DNA from: Inhella proteolytica
Lineage (GTDB): Bacteria; Pseudomonadota; Gammaproteobacteria; Burkholderiales; Burkholderiaceae_C
Assembly (NCBI RefSeq): GCF_016093275.1
Contig: NZ_JAEDAK010000022.1
Location: 1-63,327, forward strand
Length of the DNA: 63,327 nucleotides
Reading direction: 5' to 3'
Shown here: positions 39,114 to 48,306 of the stretch, piece after piece
How the letters are laid out: every line of letters starts with the position of its first letter
How positions within the stretch are numbered: position 1 is the stretch's first letter
Program-made: the position numbers and the translations under genes
Notes under the pieces: generated by a model
The model's database searches: none
Told to the model about the DNA's origin: nothing
The model's input: the letters and a program-made list of their open reading frames with translations, nothing else

Positions 39114-41036
39114 TCAGCTGGACTTCCTCACGCGCAAGTACCACTCGCACAGCAAGCGCACCTGCTTGGCCGTGTAGCCCTTGTCCACCATGCGCTGCAC
39201 GAAGTTCTCGTGCTTCTTCGCGTCTTCGGCGCTGGCCTTGGCGTTGAAGCTGATGACGGGCAGCAGGTCCTCGGTGTTGCTGAACATCTTCTTTTCGATG
39301 ACGGCGCGCAGCTTCTCGTAGCTGGTCCAGCTCGGGTTCTTGCCCTGGTTGTTGGCGCGCGCGCGCAGCACGAAGTTGACGATCTCGTTGCGGAAGTCCT
39401 TGGGGTTGGCGATGCCGGCGGGCTTCTCCATCTTTTCCAGTTCGGCATTCAGCGCGGCGCGGTCGAACACCTCGCCGGTGTCGGTGTCGCGGTATTCGCT
39501 GTCCTGGATCCAGTAGTCCGCGTAGGTCACGTAGCGGTCGAACAGGTTCTGGCCGTACTCGCTGTAGCTCTCCAGGTAGGCGGTCTGGATCTCCTTGCCG
39601 ATGAACTCGGCATAGCGTGGCGCCAGGGTCTCCTTGATGAAGCCGACGAACTTTTCTTCGACCTCTTTCGGGAACTGCTCGCGCTCGATTTGCTGCTCCA
39701 GCACGTACATCAGGTGCACCGGGTTGGCAGCGACCTCCTGGCTGTCGAAGTTGAAGACCTTGGAGAGGATCTTGTAAGCAAAGCGCGTGCTGATGCCGGC
39801 CATGCCTTCATCCACACCGGCGTAGTCGCGGTACTCCTGGATGGACTTGGCCTTGGGGTCGGTGTCCTTGAGGTTCTCGCCGTCGTAGATCAGCGCCTTG
39901 CTGTAGAGCGAGCTGTTCTCGGGCTCCTTCAGGCGCGTCAGCACGGCGAACTGCGCCATCATCTTCAGCGTTCCCGGCGCGCAGGGTGCCTGGCTAAGCG
40001 ATGAGTTGCGGATCAGCTTCTCGTAGATCTTGATCTCTTCGGTGATGCGCAGGCAGTAGGGCACCTTGACGATGTAGATGCGGTCCAGGAAGGCTTCGTT
40101 GTTCTTGTTGTTGCGGAAGCTCTTCCACTCGCTCTCGTTCGAGTGCGCCAGGATGATGCCGTCGAAGGGAATCGCGCCGAAGCCCTCGGTGCCTTTGAAG
40201 TTGCCTTCCTGCGTGGCCGTCAGCAGCGGGTGCAGCACCTTGATCGGCGCCTTGAACATCTCGACGAATTCGAGCAGGCCCTGGTTGGCCAGGCACAGGC
40301 CACCGCTGAAGCTGTAGGCGTCGGGGTCGTCCTGCGCAAAGGTCTCTAGCTTGCGGATGTCGACCTTGCCAACCAGGCTGGAGATGTCCTGGTTGTTCTC
40401 GTCGCCCGGTTCGGTCTTGGCCACGCCGATCTGCTTGAGCACCGAGGGGTAGCGCTTGACGACGCGGAACTGGCGGATGTCGCCGCCGAACTCTTCCAGG
40501 CGCTTGACGGCCCAGGGGCTCATGATGCGGTTGAGGTAGCGGCGCGGAATGCCGTATTCCTTTTCCAGCACCGGGCCGTCCTCGGTGGCATCGAAGAGCC
40601 CCAGCGGGCTCTCGTTCACCGGCGAGCCCTTGATGGCATAGAAGGGCACCTGCTCCATCAGCTGCTTGAGCCGCTCGGCAATCGAGCTCTTGCCACCGCC
40701 CACCGGGCCCAGCAGGTAGAGGATCTGCTTCTTCTCTTCCAGGCCTTGGGCGGCGTGGCGGAAGTAAGCGACCACTTGCTCGATCGCGTCTTCAAGACCG
40801 TAGAACTCGGCGAAGGCCGGATAGATCTTGATGAGCTTGTTCTGAAAGATCCGTGACAGGCGCGGGTCGTTGCGCGTGTCGATCATCTGCGGCTCGCCGA
40901 TTGCCTTGAGCATGCGCTCGGGCGCCGTGGCGTAGGCCAGCGGGTTGCGTTTGCATTCGGCCAGGTACTCCTCGATCGTGAGTTCCTCGACCTTGGTGCG
41001 CTCGTAGCGCGCCGCGAAGTGGCTGATCACATCCAT
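39114..41036 (-). CDS. prkA: PrkA serine protein kinase (YeaG)
   Basis: 640 residues. The AAA domain has LLGPVGGGKSSIAERL (P-loop 110-117) and FGAIPFDGIILAHSNESEW; the C-terminal domain is kinase-like and includes QTAYLESYSEYGQNLFDRYVTYAD. CACAGGAGGATGCG before the ATG is a strong ribosome binding site. It leads the yeaH-spoVR operon (10-base gap). In E. coli expression depends on general stress and nitrogen control; I found no clear sigma-54 promoter here. Confidence 0.96.
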   Translation of the reverse strand: MDVISHFAARYERTKVEELTIEEYLAECKRNPLAYATAPERMLKAIGEPQMIDTRNDPRLSRIFQNKLIKIYPAFAEFYGLEDAIEQVVAYFRHAAQGLEEKKQILYLLGPVGGGKSSIAERLKQLMEQVPFYAIKGSPVNESPLGLFDATEDGPVLEKEYGIPRRYLNRIMSPWAVKRLEEFGGDIRQFRVVKRYPSVLKQIGVAKTEPGDENNQDISSLVGKVDIRKLETFAQDDPDAYSFSGGLCLANQGLLEFVEMFKAPIKVLHPLLTATQEGNFKGTEGFGAIPFDGIILAHSNESEWKSFRNNKNNEAFLDRIYIVKVPYCLRITEEIKIYEKLIRNSSLSQAPCAPGTLKMMAQFAVLTRLKEPENSSLYSKALIYDGENLKDTDPKAKSIQEYRDYAGVDEGMAGISTRFAYKILSKVFNFDSQEVAANPVHLMYVLEQQIEREQFPKEVEEKFVGFIKETLAPRYAEFIGKEIQTAYLESYSEYGQNLFDRYVTYADYWIQDSEYRDTDTGEVFDRAALNAELEKMEKPAGIANPKDFRNEIVNFVLRARANNQGKNPSWTSYEKLRAVIEKKMFSNTEDLLPVISFNAKASAEDAKKHENFVQRMVDKGYTAKQVRLLCEWYLRVRKSS

Positions 41037-41288
41037 CGCATCCTCCTGTGTCCAGGCGGCATGGGGTGTGACCTGAAACCGGGCACACAGCCCATGTCGG
41101 CATCAATCAAAACCGTTGAGCCCATCATGCATCAAATGGGCGCGGCGCGCTTGTGCCGGCAATGACACCCGACCAGGGTGTGCGGAGGAGCGACGGATGG
41201 GGCGCGTGTCTCCCGACACGCACCCCGCCGCGTTGACTGCGATATGGCGAAGCGCGACTTCGGACCGAGGGTGCGCGTGACTAGCGCT
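41037..41288. other. intergenic region between prkA and parB
   Basis: 252 bases. A hairpin CGTGTC-TCCC-GACACG at 41205-41220 lies downstream of parB and may end its transcript. The remainder should hold the prkA promoter and 5' leader; no gene-like frame was accepted. Confidence 0.45.
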
Positions 41289-42176
41289 TCAAGCGGAGCC
41301 AGCCCGCAGCCGCTCAATCACCCCTTGCAGCGCATCCAGCGAACCAAACGCGATCGCCAGCTCGCCTGACTGCCCGCGCCGGCCGCTCTTGAGCACGCGG
41401 ATTTCCACTTGGCTGGCGAGCAGATCGGACAGCTCTTCCTCCAGTCGCAGCAGGTCGCGCGGCTTCTCGTGCTTGACGCGCAGCAGCGGCTTTTGCCGTC
41501 CGGCAGCTTGGCGGGCGACGAGCTTTTCGGTGTCGCGCACGCTGAGCTTCTTGGCCACCACTTCGTGCGCGGTGGTGATCTGGTGGGCGCCGTCCAGCGC
41601 CAGCAGGGCGCGGGCGTGGCCCATGTCGAGGTCGCCGGCCATCAACAGGTTCTGCACGGGCTCGGCCAGCTGCAGCAGGCGCAGCAGGTTGGTGGCCGCG
41701 GTGCGCGAGCGCCCCACCGCCTGGGCGGCTTGCTCGTGCGTGAGCTGAAACTCATCCACCAGGCGCTTCAGGCCCTGGGCTTCTTCCAGCGGGTTCAGGT
41801 CTTCGCGCTGGATGTTTTCGATCAGCGCCATCACGGCGGCCGATTCGTCCGGCACTTCCTTGACCAGCACCGGTACCTCGGTCAGCCCGGCCAGCTGGCT
41901 GGCGCGGAAGCGTCGTTCGCCGGCAATGATCTCGTAGCGGTTCGGGCCTACTGGCCGCACCAGGATGGGTTGCATCACGCCCTGGCTCTTGATGCTCTCG
42001 GCCAGCTCGTAGAGCGAGCCCTCGTCCATGCGCGTGCGCGGCTGGTACTTGCCGGCTTGCAGCTGGTTGACGCGCAGGGTGCTGGGTTGGCCAGCGGGGG
42101 CCGGGCTGTCGCTCACCTTGGGGCCGAGCAATGCATCCAGGCCGAGGCCGAGGCCTTTGGGTCGTTTGGTCGCCAT
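41289..42176 (-). CDS. parB: chromosome partitioning protein ParB
   Basis: 295 residues. The CTPase domain contains IIAGERRFRASQLAG and ENIQREDLNPLEEAQGLKRLVDEF; the HTH is THEQAAQAVGRSRTAATNLLRLL, and a C-terminal dimerisation helix follows. ParB loads on parS and spreads as a CTP-dependent clamp. parS sites lie 7-9 kb away inside rsmG and mnmG. Unlike most relatives, parB is separated from parA by about 6 kb. Its start is preceded by a gene of unknown membrane protein. Confidence 0.96.
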   Translation of the reverse strand: MATKRPKGLGLGLDALLGPKVSDSPAPAGQPSTLRVNQLQAGKYQPRTRMDEGSLYELAESIKSQGVMQPILVRPVGPNRYEIIAGERRFRASQLAGLTEVPVLVKEVPDESAAVMALIENIQREDLNPLEEAQGLKRLVDEFQLTHEQAAQAVGRSRTAATNLLRLLQLAEPVQNLLMAGDLDMGHARALLALDGAHQITTAHEVVAKKLSVRDTEKLVARQAAGRQKPLLRVKHEKPRDLLRLEEELSDLLASQVEIRVLKSGRRGQSGELAIAFGSLDALQGVIERLRAGSA

Positions 42177-42190
42177 GGGCGCGGATTGTC

Positions 42191-42736
42191 TTAGCTAGCG
42201 CGCTCGCGTTTGCGCGCCGCCGGTTGCAGGATCTCCCGATCCAGGTAAGCGCGCAGCTTCAGGCGCCGCGGATCCATGCGCTCGGCGGCCTCGCCCAGGT
42301 GCTGGTGCAGGGCGCTGACCTTGATCCACAGCAGCTTGCCCTTGAGCCCGAGTTCGTGCGCCTCGCGCCATTGGTTGGGGAAGCGCGCCTTGAAGGCGGG
42401 GTCCTTCTGCAGGCCGAGCAGGCGGCGCACTGAGGTCTCGTCGATCCAGCAGTCGCGGCCGTCGTCATGCACGTCCAGCGCCTGCCCGCCGAAGGCGTAG
42501 TGCTTGCCCTGGCGTGGTGCGGCCTGCCATTGCACCCAGCGCCGCCAGGCCTCGCCCAGGCTGCGGTCCGCCCAATGCTGGGCGGCGATCAGGATGGCCA
42601 GAAAGCCGACGGCGCCGGCCCAGCCGGAGATCAGATAACCCAGCGCGACGAACAGTGCGTAGCAGAAGGCGCGGAAGGCCAGGCGCTTGAGCGGGCTGTG
42701 CAGCCATAGCGGGTCGTCGTCGGGTTCGCGCTGCAT
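42191..42736 (-). CDS. conserved membrane-associated protein
   Basis: 181 residues from ATG 42736. A hydrophobic hairpin occurs near the N-terminus (FCYALFVALGYLI and AGAVGFLAILIAAQHW), followed by a soluble charged region (CWIDETSVRRLLGLQKDPAF, KLRAYLDREILQPAARKRER). No family is recognised. It begins as TGATG with the hydrolase stop and ends 15 bases before parB, so it may be co-transcribed with parB. Confidence 0.7.
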   Translation of the reverse strand: MQREPDDDPLWLHSPLKRLAFRAFCYALFVALGYLISGWAGAVGFLAILIAAQHWADRSLGEAWRRWVQWQAAPRQGKHYAFGGQALDVHDDGRDCWIDETSVRRLLGLQKDPAFKARFPNQWREAHELGLKGKLLWIKVSALHQHLGEAAERMDPRRLKLRAYLDREILQPAARKRERAS

Positions 42737-43323
42737 CAGTCGGGCTCCAGCAGGCTGCGCAGGTAGGAGCGGCCTTGCGGCCACAGGCCCAGGCCGCTGT
42801 CGGCGTTCACATGGCCGCAGGCTCCCAGGCTGATGCAGCGTGCGCCCCAGGCCTGCGCCAGTGCGGGGGCGCGGCCGGCGCGGTCGAAGGGGTCATCGCT
42901 GCTGTGCAGCAGCAGGGCCGGGAAGGGCAGGGGCTGCAGCACCGGTTCGTTCCAGCTCGGGCGCAGGGCGGCGGGCCAGTCGCTCTGGGCCGGGTCGGGC
43001 GGGGCCACCAGCAGGGCGCCGGCCACCTGGGCGGTGTGCCGGCTGTGCGCGGCCCAGGCGGCTACCAGATGGCAGCCCAGGCTGTGGGCGGCCAGCAGCA
43101 CGGGGCGGGGCTGGTCGAGCAGCACCTCGTCCAGGTGCGCCATCCAGTCGCCGCGCCGCGGCGTCTCCCAGTCGTGTTGCTGCACGCGCAGGTCCCCGAA
43201 GTAGGACTCCCAGAGCGTCTGCCAATGCCCTTCGCCCGAATTCAACCAACCGGGCAGCAGCAGCACGGAAGGGGCGTTGGGGGACGGAGAATCCGCGACC
43301 CCCGGATGAGGAAGCACAGCCAT
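42736..43323 (-). CDS. RBBP9/YdeN-type alpha/beta hydrolase
   Basis: 195 residues. [19 protein letters not shown], the nucleophile elbow [13 protein letters not shown], the acid segment SSDDPFDR and the catalytic-His region [13 protein letters not shown] give a full Ser-Asp-His set. It is a serine hydrolase of unknown substrate. The annotated ATG overlaps the divergent argC ATG (CATG at 43321-43324), has no ribosome binding site, and is probably not the true start; a later start before VLLLPGW is possible. Confidence 0.85.
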   Translation of the reverse strand: MAVLPHPGVADSPSPNAPSVLLLPGWLNSGEGHWQTLWESYFGDLRVQQHDWETPRRGDWMAHLDEVLLDQPRPVLLAAHSLGCHLVAAWAAHSRHTAQVAGALLVAPPDPAQSDWPAALRPSWNEPVLQPLPFPALLLHSSDDPFDRAGRAPALAQAWGARCISLGACGHVNADSGLGLWPQGRSYLRSLLEPD

Positions 43324-44263
43324 GGCAACGCGCGTTTTTGTGGACGGTCATGAAGGCACCACTGGCCTTCGCATTCATGAGTATCTGGCCGCCCGTGCCG
43401 ACATCGAACTCCTGGTGATCGACAGCGACAAGCGCAAGGACGTGCAAGAGCGCGCCCGCCTGCTGAACGCCGCAGACGTGGCCTTCCTTTGCCTGCCCGA
43501 CGCCGCCGCCAAGGAGGCTGTGGCGCTGATCGAGAACCCGAACACCTGCGTCATCGACGCCAGCACCGCACACCGCACGCAGCCCGGCTGGGCCTTCGGC
43601 CTGCCCGAACTGGCGGCCGACCAGCGCGCCAAGCTGCGCCAGTCCAAGCGCATTGCCAACCCGGGCTGCCATGCCTCGGCCTTCATCCTGGCGGTGCGCC
43701 CTTTGGTAGATGCCGGCCTGTTGCCGGCCGATGCACGCGTGACGGCCAACTCCATCACCGGCTACTCGGGTGGCGGCAAATCCATGATTGCCCAGTACGA
43801 GGCGGGTGGCGATGCCAAGCTGCAAAGCCCACGCCCCTACGCGCTGACGCTGACGCACAAGCACCAGCCCGAGATGGCCGCGCACACGGGACTGGCCCAC
43901 CCACCGCTGTTCCAGCCCATCGTCGGCCCCTTCTACAAGGGCCTGACGGTGAGCCTGCCCCTGCACCTGGCCGATCTGAAGCCCGGCAGCACCCCGGAGC
44001 AGATCCATGCGGTGCTGGCCGCGCGCTACAGCGGCGAGCCTTTTGTGCGCGTGCTGCCGCTGCGCGATGCCGACACCCTGAAGGACGGCTTCTTCGACGT
44101 GCAGGGCTGCAATGACACCAACCGCGTCGATCTCTTTGTCTTCGCCAGCGATCGCCACGCGATGGTGATGGCCCGCCTGGACAACCTGGGCAAGGGCGCC
44201 AGCGGCGCGGCGGTGCAGAGCATGAACGTGCACCTCGGCGTCGAGGAAGGCCTGGGGCTTTGA
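43322..44263 (+). CDS. argC: N-acetyl-gamma-glutamyl-phosphate reductase (short type)
   Basis: 313 residues. It is the short ArgC form: [16 protein letters not shown] at the NADP-binding site, [15 protein letters not shown] with the active-site Cys, and [13 protein letters not shown]. It reduces N-acetylglutamyl phosphate in arginine synthesis. AGGAAG precedes the ATG. No other arg genes are nearby. Confidence 0.95.
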   Translation: MATRVFVDGHEGTTGLRIHEYLAARADIELLVIDSDKRKDVQERARLLNAADVAFLCLPDAAAKEAVALIENPNTCVIDASTAHRTQPGWAFGLPELAADQRAKLRQSKRIANPGCHASAFILAVRPLVDAGLLPADARVTANSITGYSGGGKSMIAQYEAGGDAKLQSPRPYALTLTHKHQPEMAAHTGLAHPPLFQPIVGPFYKGLTVSLPLHLADLKPGSTPEQIHAVLAARYSGEPFVRVLPLRDADTLKDGFFDVQGCNDTNRVDLFVFASDRHAMVMARLDNLGKGASGAAVQSMNVHLGVEEGLGL

Positions 44264-44300
44264 CCCGGGCCCTGGGGCGTGGGCCAGCGCCCGTAAGCGC

Positions 44301-45143
44301 TCAGACCCAAGCTGCGCGGTAGTCAGCCGCGTACTGCGCCAGCGTGCGCGGCGCACGGCCGGTGATGGCGCGCACCGCGTCCGTGATGCGCGCCGAGTAG
44401 CCGGCCTTGAAGAAGCCCAGGATGACCAACATGAACTCGGCGTAGTCGGCCGGCAGGCCGGCGGCGAGCAGGCCTTCGCGCATCGCCTCAGGGGGTATGT
44501 CGGTGTAGCCGATGGCCTTGCCGGTGGCCTGGCTTAGCACCGCGGCCACCTGGTGGTGGTCGAGCGCCTCGGGCCCCGTGAGGTCGAAGTCCTGGCCGTT
44601 GAAGCGCTCGTCCACCAGCAGTGTGGCGGCCACGGCGGCGATATCGCGGGCGTCGATAAAGCTGCCCTTGGCCTCCCCAGTGGGCAGGAGGATTTGGCCT
44701 TGCGTCTGGATGCCGTGCAGCCAAAAGGAGTTGAAGTTCTGCATGAACCAGTTCGGGCGGATTACGTTGAAGGCCAGGCCCGAGGCCTCCAGATGCAGCT
44801 CGGCAAGGCGCAGCGGCGTGGGCTCGTCGGCCGCACCGGCATTTGCGCCCATGGCCGTCATCAGCACCACCTTCTGCACGCCCTGCGCGCGGGCGGCGTC
44901 CACCAACGGGTTGAGCAGCAGGTCCTGGCGGGTGTGGCCGGGGGGCGCCAGGAAGAAGGCGCGGTCCACGCCGGCGAAGGCGGTGTCGCGTCCTGCGCCG
45001 GTCTGCAGGTTCAGGTGCACTTGGTCGGCCGCGGAGGGGCTGCGGCTGGTGGCCTTGCGCACCTTATGGCCGGCGGCTGCCAGCAGGCGGGAGAGTTCGG
45101 AACCGACGGTGCCGCTGGCGCCGACGACAAGGATGGTGGCCAT
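44301..45143 (-). CDS. NmrA/SDR-like NAD(P)-binding protein
   Basis: 280 residues. The Rossmann start is ILVVGASGTVGSELSRLLA; VRPNWFMQNFNSFWLHG-like and FIDARDIAAVAATLL segments are typical of NmrA-type atypical SDR quinone/NAD(P)H sensors. The substrate is unknown. The start MATILVV at 45143 is chosen over a longer frame. A 14-bp palindrome (45166-45179) lies just upstream, and the divergent AraC-type gene probably controls this gene. Confidence 0.9.
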   Translation of the reverse strand: MATILVVGASGTVGSELSRLLAAAGHKVRKATSRSPSAADQVHLNLQTGAGRDTAFAGVDRAFFLAPPGHTRQDLLLNPLVDAARAQGVQKVVLMTAMGANAGAADEPTPLRLAELHLEASGLAFNVIRPNWFMQNFNSFWLHGIQTQGQILLPTGEAKGSFIDARDIAAVAATLLVDERFNGQDFDLTGPEALDHHQVAAVLSQATGKAIGYTDIPPEAMREGLLAAGLPADYAEFMLVILGFFKAGYSARITDAVRAITGRAPRTLAQYAADYRAAWV

Positions 45144-45165
45144 GGGAAGGCTCCTGGGTGGGTTG

Positions 45166-45179
45166 CAATGGCGCCATTG
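45166..45179. promoter_or_regulatory. perfect palindrome in the SDR/AraC divergent region
   Basis: CAATGGCGCCATTG is a perfect 14-bp palindrome 23 bases before the SDR start codon. It may bind the divergent AraC-type regulator or another dimeric protein. Confidence 0.5.
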
Positions 45180-45251
45180 TTTGATTCCTGGTGTGTACTT
45201 GAAATGGTCCACAGTTCACAATACATGTCATAGCGTTCCATATTGCGGACG

Positions 45252-46196
45252 ATGACCATGAACTCTGTGGACCTGTTGACCGACCTGCTGCACCAGGCCG
45301 GCATGCGGCGTCGCCTGCTGGGGCAGCGCACAGTGCGCCCGGGGGTAGCGCTGCGATTCCCTTGCGAGAAGAGCATCGGCCTGCACGTGGTGACGCAGGG
45401 CGAGGTGCACGTGCACGCACCAGGCCTGGAGGCGCCGCTGACCCTGCGCGCCGGCGACCTGGCGTTGATGGCGCGCGGCTGCGAGCACCGGCTGAGCCTG
45501 GGCCCGTCGGTGGAGGGCCTGACCGTCGAGACCATCGGCACGGACGACGCGGCCACGCCGCCCGAGCCCGGCGCCGCCACGGTGGTGGGCGGCGCCTACC
45601 AGCTGTGGAACGACCCGCTGCACCCCTTCTTCCGCGAGATGCCGGCCTGGTTCGTGCTGCGCGCCGACGAGCTGCCCAAGCTCGGCCCCTTGGCGCTCAC
45701 GGTGGGCCTGCTGATCGACGAGCTGCGCCAGCGCCAGCTGGGCGCCGAGACCGCGCTGAATGGGCTGATGGACGTGGTCTTCACCTACCTGCTGCGCGAG
45801 ATGCTGGCCCGCCACGCCCCGGCCGCGCACGGCTGGGCGCTGGCGGTGCGCGACCCGCAGGTGCGCCGCGCGCTGGCCTTGATGCAGGGCGAGCCGGCGC
45901 GCGCTTGGACGCTGGAGTCGCTGGCGTTGGAGGCCGGCTTGTCGCGCACCGCGCTGGCCGAGCGCTTCCGCGCGGCGATGGGCGACACCCCGCTGTCGCA
46001 CCTTCGCACGCTGCGTCTGCAGGCCGCCATGCGACTGCTGGGTAACACCGATCAGACGCTGGAGCAGGTGGCTCGGGCTGTGGGGTACCAGGATGCCTTC
46101 AGCTTCAGCAAGGCGTTCAAGCGCGAGGTGGGCCTGTCGCCGCGCGAGTTCCGGAGGCAGGACGCGGACGAGCGGGCGCTGGCCTATCGCTTCTAG
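45252..46196 (+). CDS. AraC-family transcriptional regulator with cupin-like N-terminal domain
   Basis: 314 residues from ATG 45252 (45258 is an alternative; TTG 45243 is possible but unlikely). The N-terminal AraC-binding domain (DUF6597/cupin-like, with GLHVVTQGEVHVHAPG and LRAGDLALMARGCEHRL) is followed by two HTH motifs: WTLESLALEAGLSRTALAERFR and LEQVARAVGYQDAFSFSKAFKREVG. It likely activates the divergent SDR gene. Confidence 0.9.
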   Translation: MTMNSVDLLTDLLHQAGMRRRLLGQRTVRPGVALRFPCEKSIGLHVVTQGEVHVHAPGLEAPLTLRAGDLALMARGCEHRLSLGPSVEGLTVETIGTDDAATPPEPGAATVVGGAYQLWNDPLHPFFREMPAWFVLRADELPKLGPLALTVGLLIDELRQRQLGAETALNGLMDVVFTYLLREMLARHAPAAHGWALAVRDPQVRRALALMQGEPARAWTLESLALEAGLSRTALAERFRAAMGDTPLSHLRTLRLQAAMRLLGNTDQTLEQVARAVGYQDAFSFSKAFKREVGLSPREFRRQDADERALAYRF

Positions 46197-46237
46197 CGCA
46201 GCGTTCGGGGCACAGCACGGGCCCTGGCGGCCGGGTG

Positions 46238-46693
46238 TCAGCGGGGCTGAGCTGGCCGCGAGGGGCAGGCCAGCGCCCCCTGCTGCTCGGCTTGCTTCTG
46301 CAGGGTGTCGGCACGTTCGCGCTCGGCGCTTTCCAGCAGCGCGTGGCCGCGCCCATAGGGCCAGCCATAGGCCCAGCGGTAGGACGTGGGCCACCATGGC
46401 CCGCCGCCGGCGCGCACCCCGCTGAACATCTGGGCCGCCTGTTGGGCGTTGCCCGTCGTGCGCAGCACGCAGGCGCGCAGGGCTTCGTCGGCCTGCAGGC
46501 GCGTAGCCGCATCGCCGCCGCGCCAGTAGGCCAGGTCATGGGCCACGCAGCAGTCGCCCCAGTCGGACTGGGCGTCGCGGTCCGGGTAGAGGCTGCCGCC
46601 GTCGGTGCGGAAGGGCTTCAATTCCTGTGGCTGTAGCGTGGCGCAGGCGGTGAGCAGCAGGGACGCAAGCGCGAGCCGCGCCCTACACGCCAT
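46238..46693 (-). CDS. outer-surface lipoprotein, unknown function
   Basis: 151 residues from ATG 46693. The lipobox is LLLTACATL. The mature part has CCVAHDLAYWRGGDA, ADEALRACVLR and a Trp/Pro/Tyr-rich tail (PWWPTSYRWAYGWPYGRG). The CCVAHD...YW pattern resembles the phospholipase A2-like catalytic motif CCxxHDxxY, so a secreted PLA2-like lipoprotein is a real possibility (the His-Asp pair is present). It overlaps the dienelactone hydrolase by 11 bases. Confidence 0.75.
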   Translation of the reverse strand: MACRARLALASLLLTACATLQPQELKPFRTDGGSLYPDRDAQSDWGDCCVAHDLAYWRGGDAATRLQADEALRACVLRTTGNAQQAAQMFSGVRAGGGPWWPTSYRWAYGWPYGRGHALLESAERERADTLQKQAEQQGALACPSRPAQPR

Positions 46694-47525
46694 GGCGCTT
46701 GAACCAGGCCAGGCACCGGGCCCAGGCGTCTTGGGCATCGGCGGCGCGGTAGCTGGGGCGGTAGTCGGCGTGGAAGGCGTGCGGGGCGTCGCGGTAGAGC
46801 ACGAACTCGCTGGCCTGGGCGGCGCGGCTGCCGGTCCCCAGGGCCTCCTGCATGCGCGCCACGCTGGCCACGGGGATGCCGGTGTCTAGGCCACCGTAAA
46901 GGCCCAGCACCGGCGCCTTCAGCTCGGCCACGCGGTCGATGGGGTGGGCCGGCTGCAGCGGCGTGGCGGTGCCCACCAGGCGCCCATACCAGGCCACGCC
47001 GGCCTTCAGGCGCGCCTGGTGCGCGGCGTACAGCCAGGTGGTGCGGCCGCCGTAGCAAAAACCCGTCACGGCCACGCGCTTGGCGTCGCCGCCGTGGGCG
47101 AGGGCCCAGTCCAGGCAGGCGTCCAGGTCGCCCAGCACCTGGCCATCGGGCACCTTGGCGATGACCTCGCTCAGCAGGGTCTGCGTGTCGGGCTGCTGGT
47201 GGGCGTCGCCCTGGCGTTCGAACAACTCGGGCGCCAGGCAGAGGTAGCCGGCCTGGGCGAAGCGGCGCGCCACGTCGGCAATGTGCTGGTGCACGCCAAA
47301 GATCTCGCTGACCAGCAGCACCACCGGCAGCTTGCCCCGGGCGCCGGCGGGCTGGGCGCGGTAGACCGGCAGCGCGTGCCCGTCCGGGCGGGCGATCATG
47401 AACTCGGCCGTGCTCAGGCCCGTGGCCGGAGTGTTGATGGCGCTGGCGGTGATGGGCAGTCCGGCCAGCGCATAGCTGCTGGTGCGGGCCACGAAGTCGC
47501 GCCGGGTGCTGTTGTCAGTGGGCAT
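46683..47525 (-). CDS. exported dienelactone hydrolase family protein
   Basis: 280 residues. A twin-arginine-type signal (TRRDFVARTSSYALAGL) suggests Tat export. The hydrolase domain has VVLLVSEIFGVHQHI, nucleophile Cys157 in VTGFCYGGR, APVLGLYGGLDTGIP with the acid residue and DAPHAFHADYRP with His. It would open lactone rings or cleave esters in the periplasm. It overlaps the downstream lipoprotein gene by 11 bases and the upstream GNAT gene by 11. Confidence 0.9.
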   Translation of the reverse strand: MPTDNSTRRDFVARTSSYALAGLPITASAINTPATGLSTAEFMIARPDGHALPVYRAQPAGARGKLPVVLLVSEIFGVHQHIADVARRFAQAGYLCLAPELFERQGDAHQQPDTQTLLSEVIAKVPDGQVLGDLDACLDWALAHGGDAKRVAVTGFCYGGRTTWLYAAHQARLKAGVAWYGRLVGTATPLQPAHPIDRVAELKAPVLGLYGGLDTGIPVASVARMQEALGTGSRAAQASEFVLYRDAPHAFHADYRPSYRAADAQDAWARCLAWFKRHGV

Positions 47526-48306
47526 CGGCCTCTTCGGAGCGGTAGTGGTAGCGGTAGGCGGGCACGAAGCCCAAGCCCTGGTAGAGCTTGAGCGCCGGGG
47601 CGTTCGCCTCGTCCACCTGCAGATAGGCGTGGCGGCTGCCCTGTTCCAGTGCGCGCTGCAGCAGGGCCTGGCAGAGCGCGCGGGCGTGGCCGCGGCCGCG
47701 CTGGACTTCGGGGGTGAAGATGTCGTACAGGCCGGCCAGGCTGTCCTCCAGTGCGATCTGCCCGCAGGCCAGCAGTTCGTCCCGGGGGCCCAGCAGCAGA
47801 TGGCCCTGGTAGGGCACGCGGCTGGCGGCCAGGCGTTCGAAGTGGGCCGCAATCTGGTCCGGCGGGCTGCCGCGCAGCTGGCCCACCACCTCGGCGTACT
47901 GCGCCGGGCCCACCGGCTGCAGGCGGCTGCGCGGCGGCAGTTGGGGGGTCTGAGGCTGCAGGTCCAGCTTGGCCAGCACCAGGGTTTCGTCAAAGCGCCG
48001 CCAGCCGCGTGCAGCCAGTTCGGCGTCCAGGTCTGGCGGCTGGGTGAAGGGGGTGATGCGCACGATCAGCGGCAGGCCGGCCGAGCTGAACGCGGCGCGG
48101 CAGCGCGCCAGCATGATGTCCAGCGGCAGGTGGCCGCGCTGCAGGGCATTGATGCAGCGCGAGCGCTTGGCCTTGCCGGGCGAGAGCCGCAGCAGCCAGC
48201 CGTCGACGAAGGCCTGCTGCGGCGGCGCGCTGGCGTTCAGGCCGGCGTCTTCGATGCGGCGCGCCAGGGTCGCGGTGGGAGGGGCGTCGCGCGGGCGCAG
48301 GGGCAT
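47515..48306 (-). CDS. GNAT acetyltransferase with N-terminal extension
   Basis: 263 residues. The C-terminal GNAT part includes LYDIFTPEVQRGRGHARALCQALLQ (acetyl-CoA loop) and APALKLYQGLGFVPAYRYHYR. The N-terminal 120 residues (IEDAGLNASAPPQQAFVDGWLL, GKAKRSRCINAL) belong to the GNAT-like tandem form common in this order. The ATG at 48306 overlaps the parA stop as TGATG, so it is coupled to parA. The substrate is unknown. Confidence 0.85.
   Translation of the reverse strand: MPLRPRDAPPTATLARRIEDAGLNASAPPQQAFVDGWLLRLSPGKAKRSRCINALQRGHLPLDIMLARCRAAFSSAGLPLIVRITPFTQPPDLDAELAARGWRRFDETLVLAKLDLQPQTPQLPPRSRLQPVGPAQYAEVVGQLRGSPPDQIAAHFERLAASRVPYQGHLLLGPRDELLACGQIALEDSLAGLYDIFTPEVQRGRGHARALCQALLQRALEQGSRHAYLQVDEANAPALKLYQGLGFVPAYRYHYRSEEADAH

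Noticed and set aside
41037-41288. Sigma-54 promoter for prkA
   Set aside because: A CGGCAC element is present, but no TTGC follows at the required spacing.
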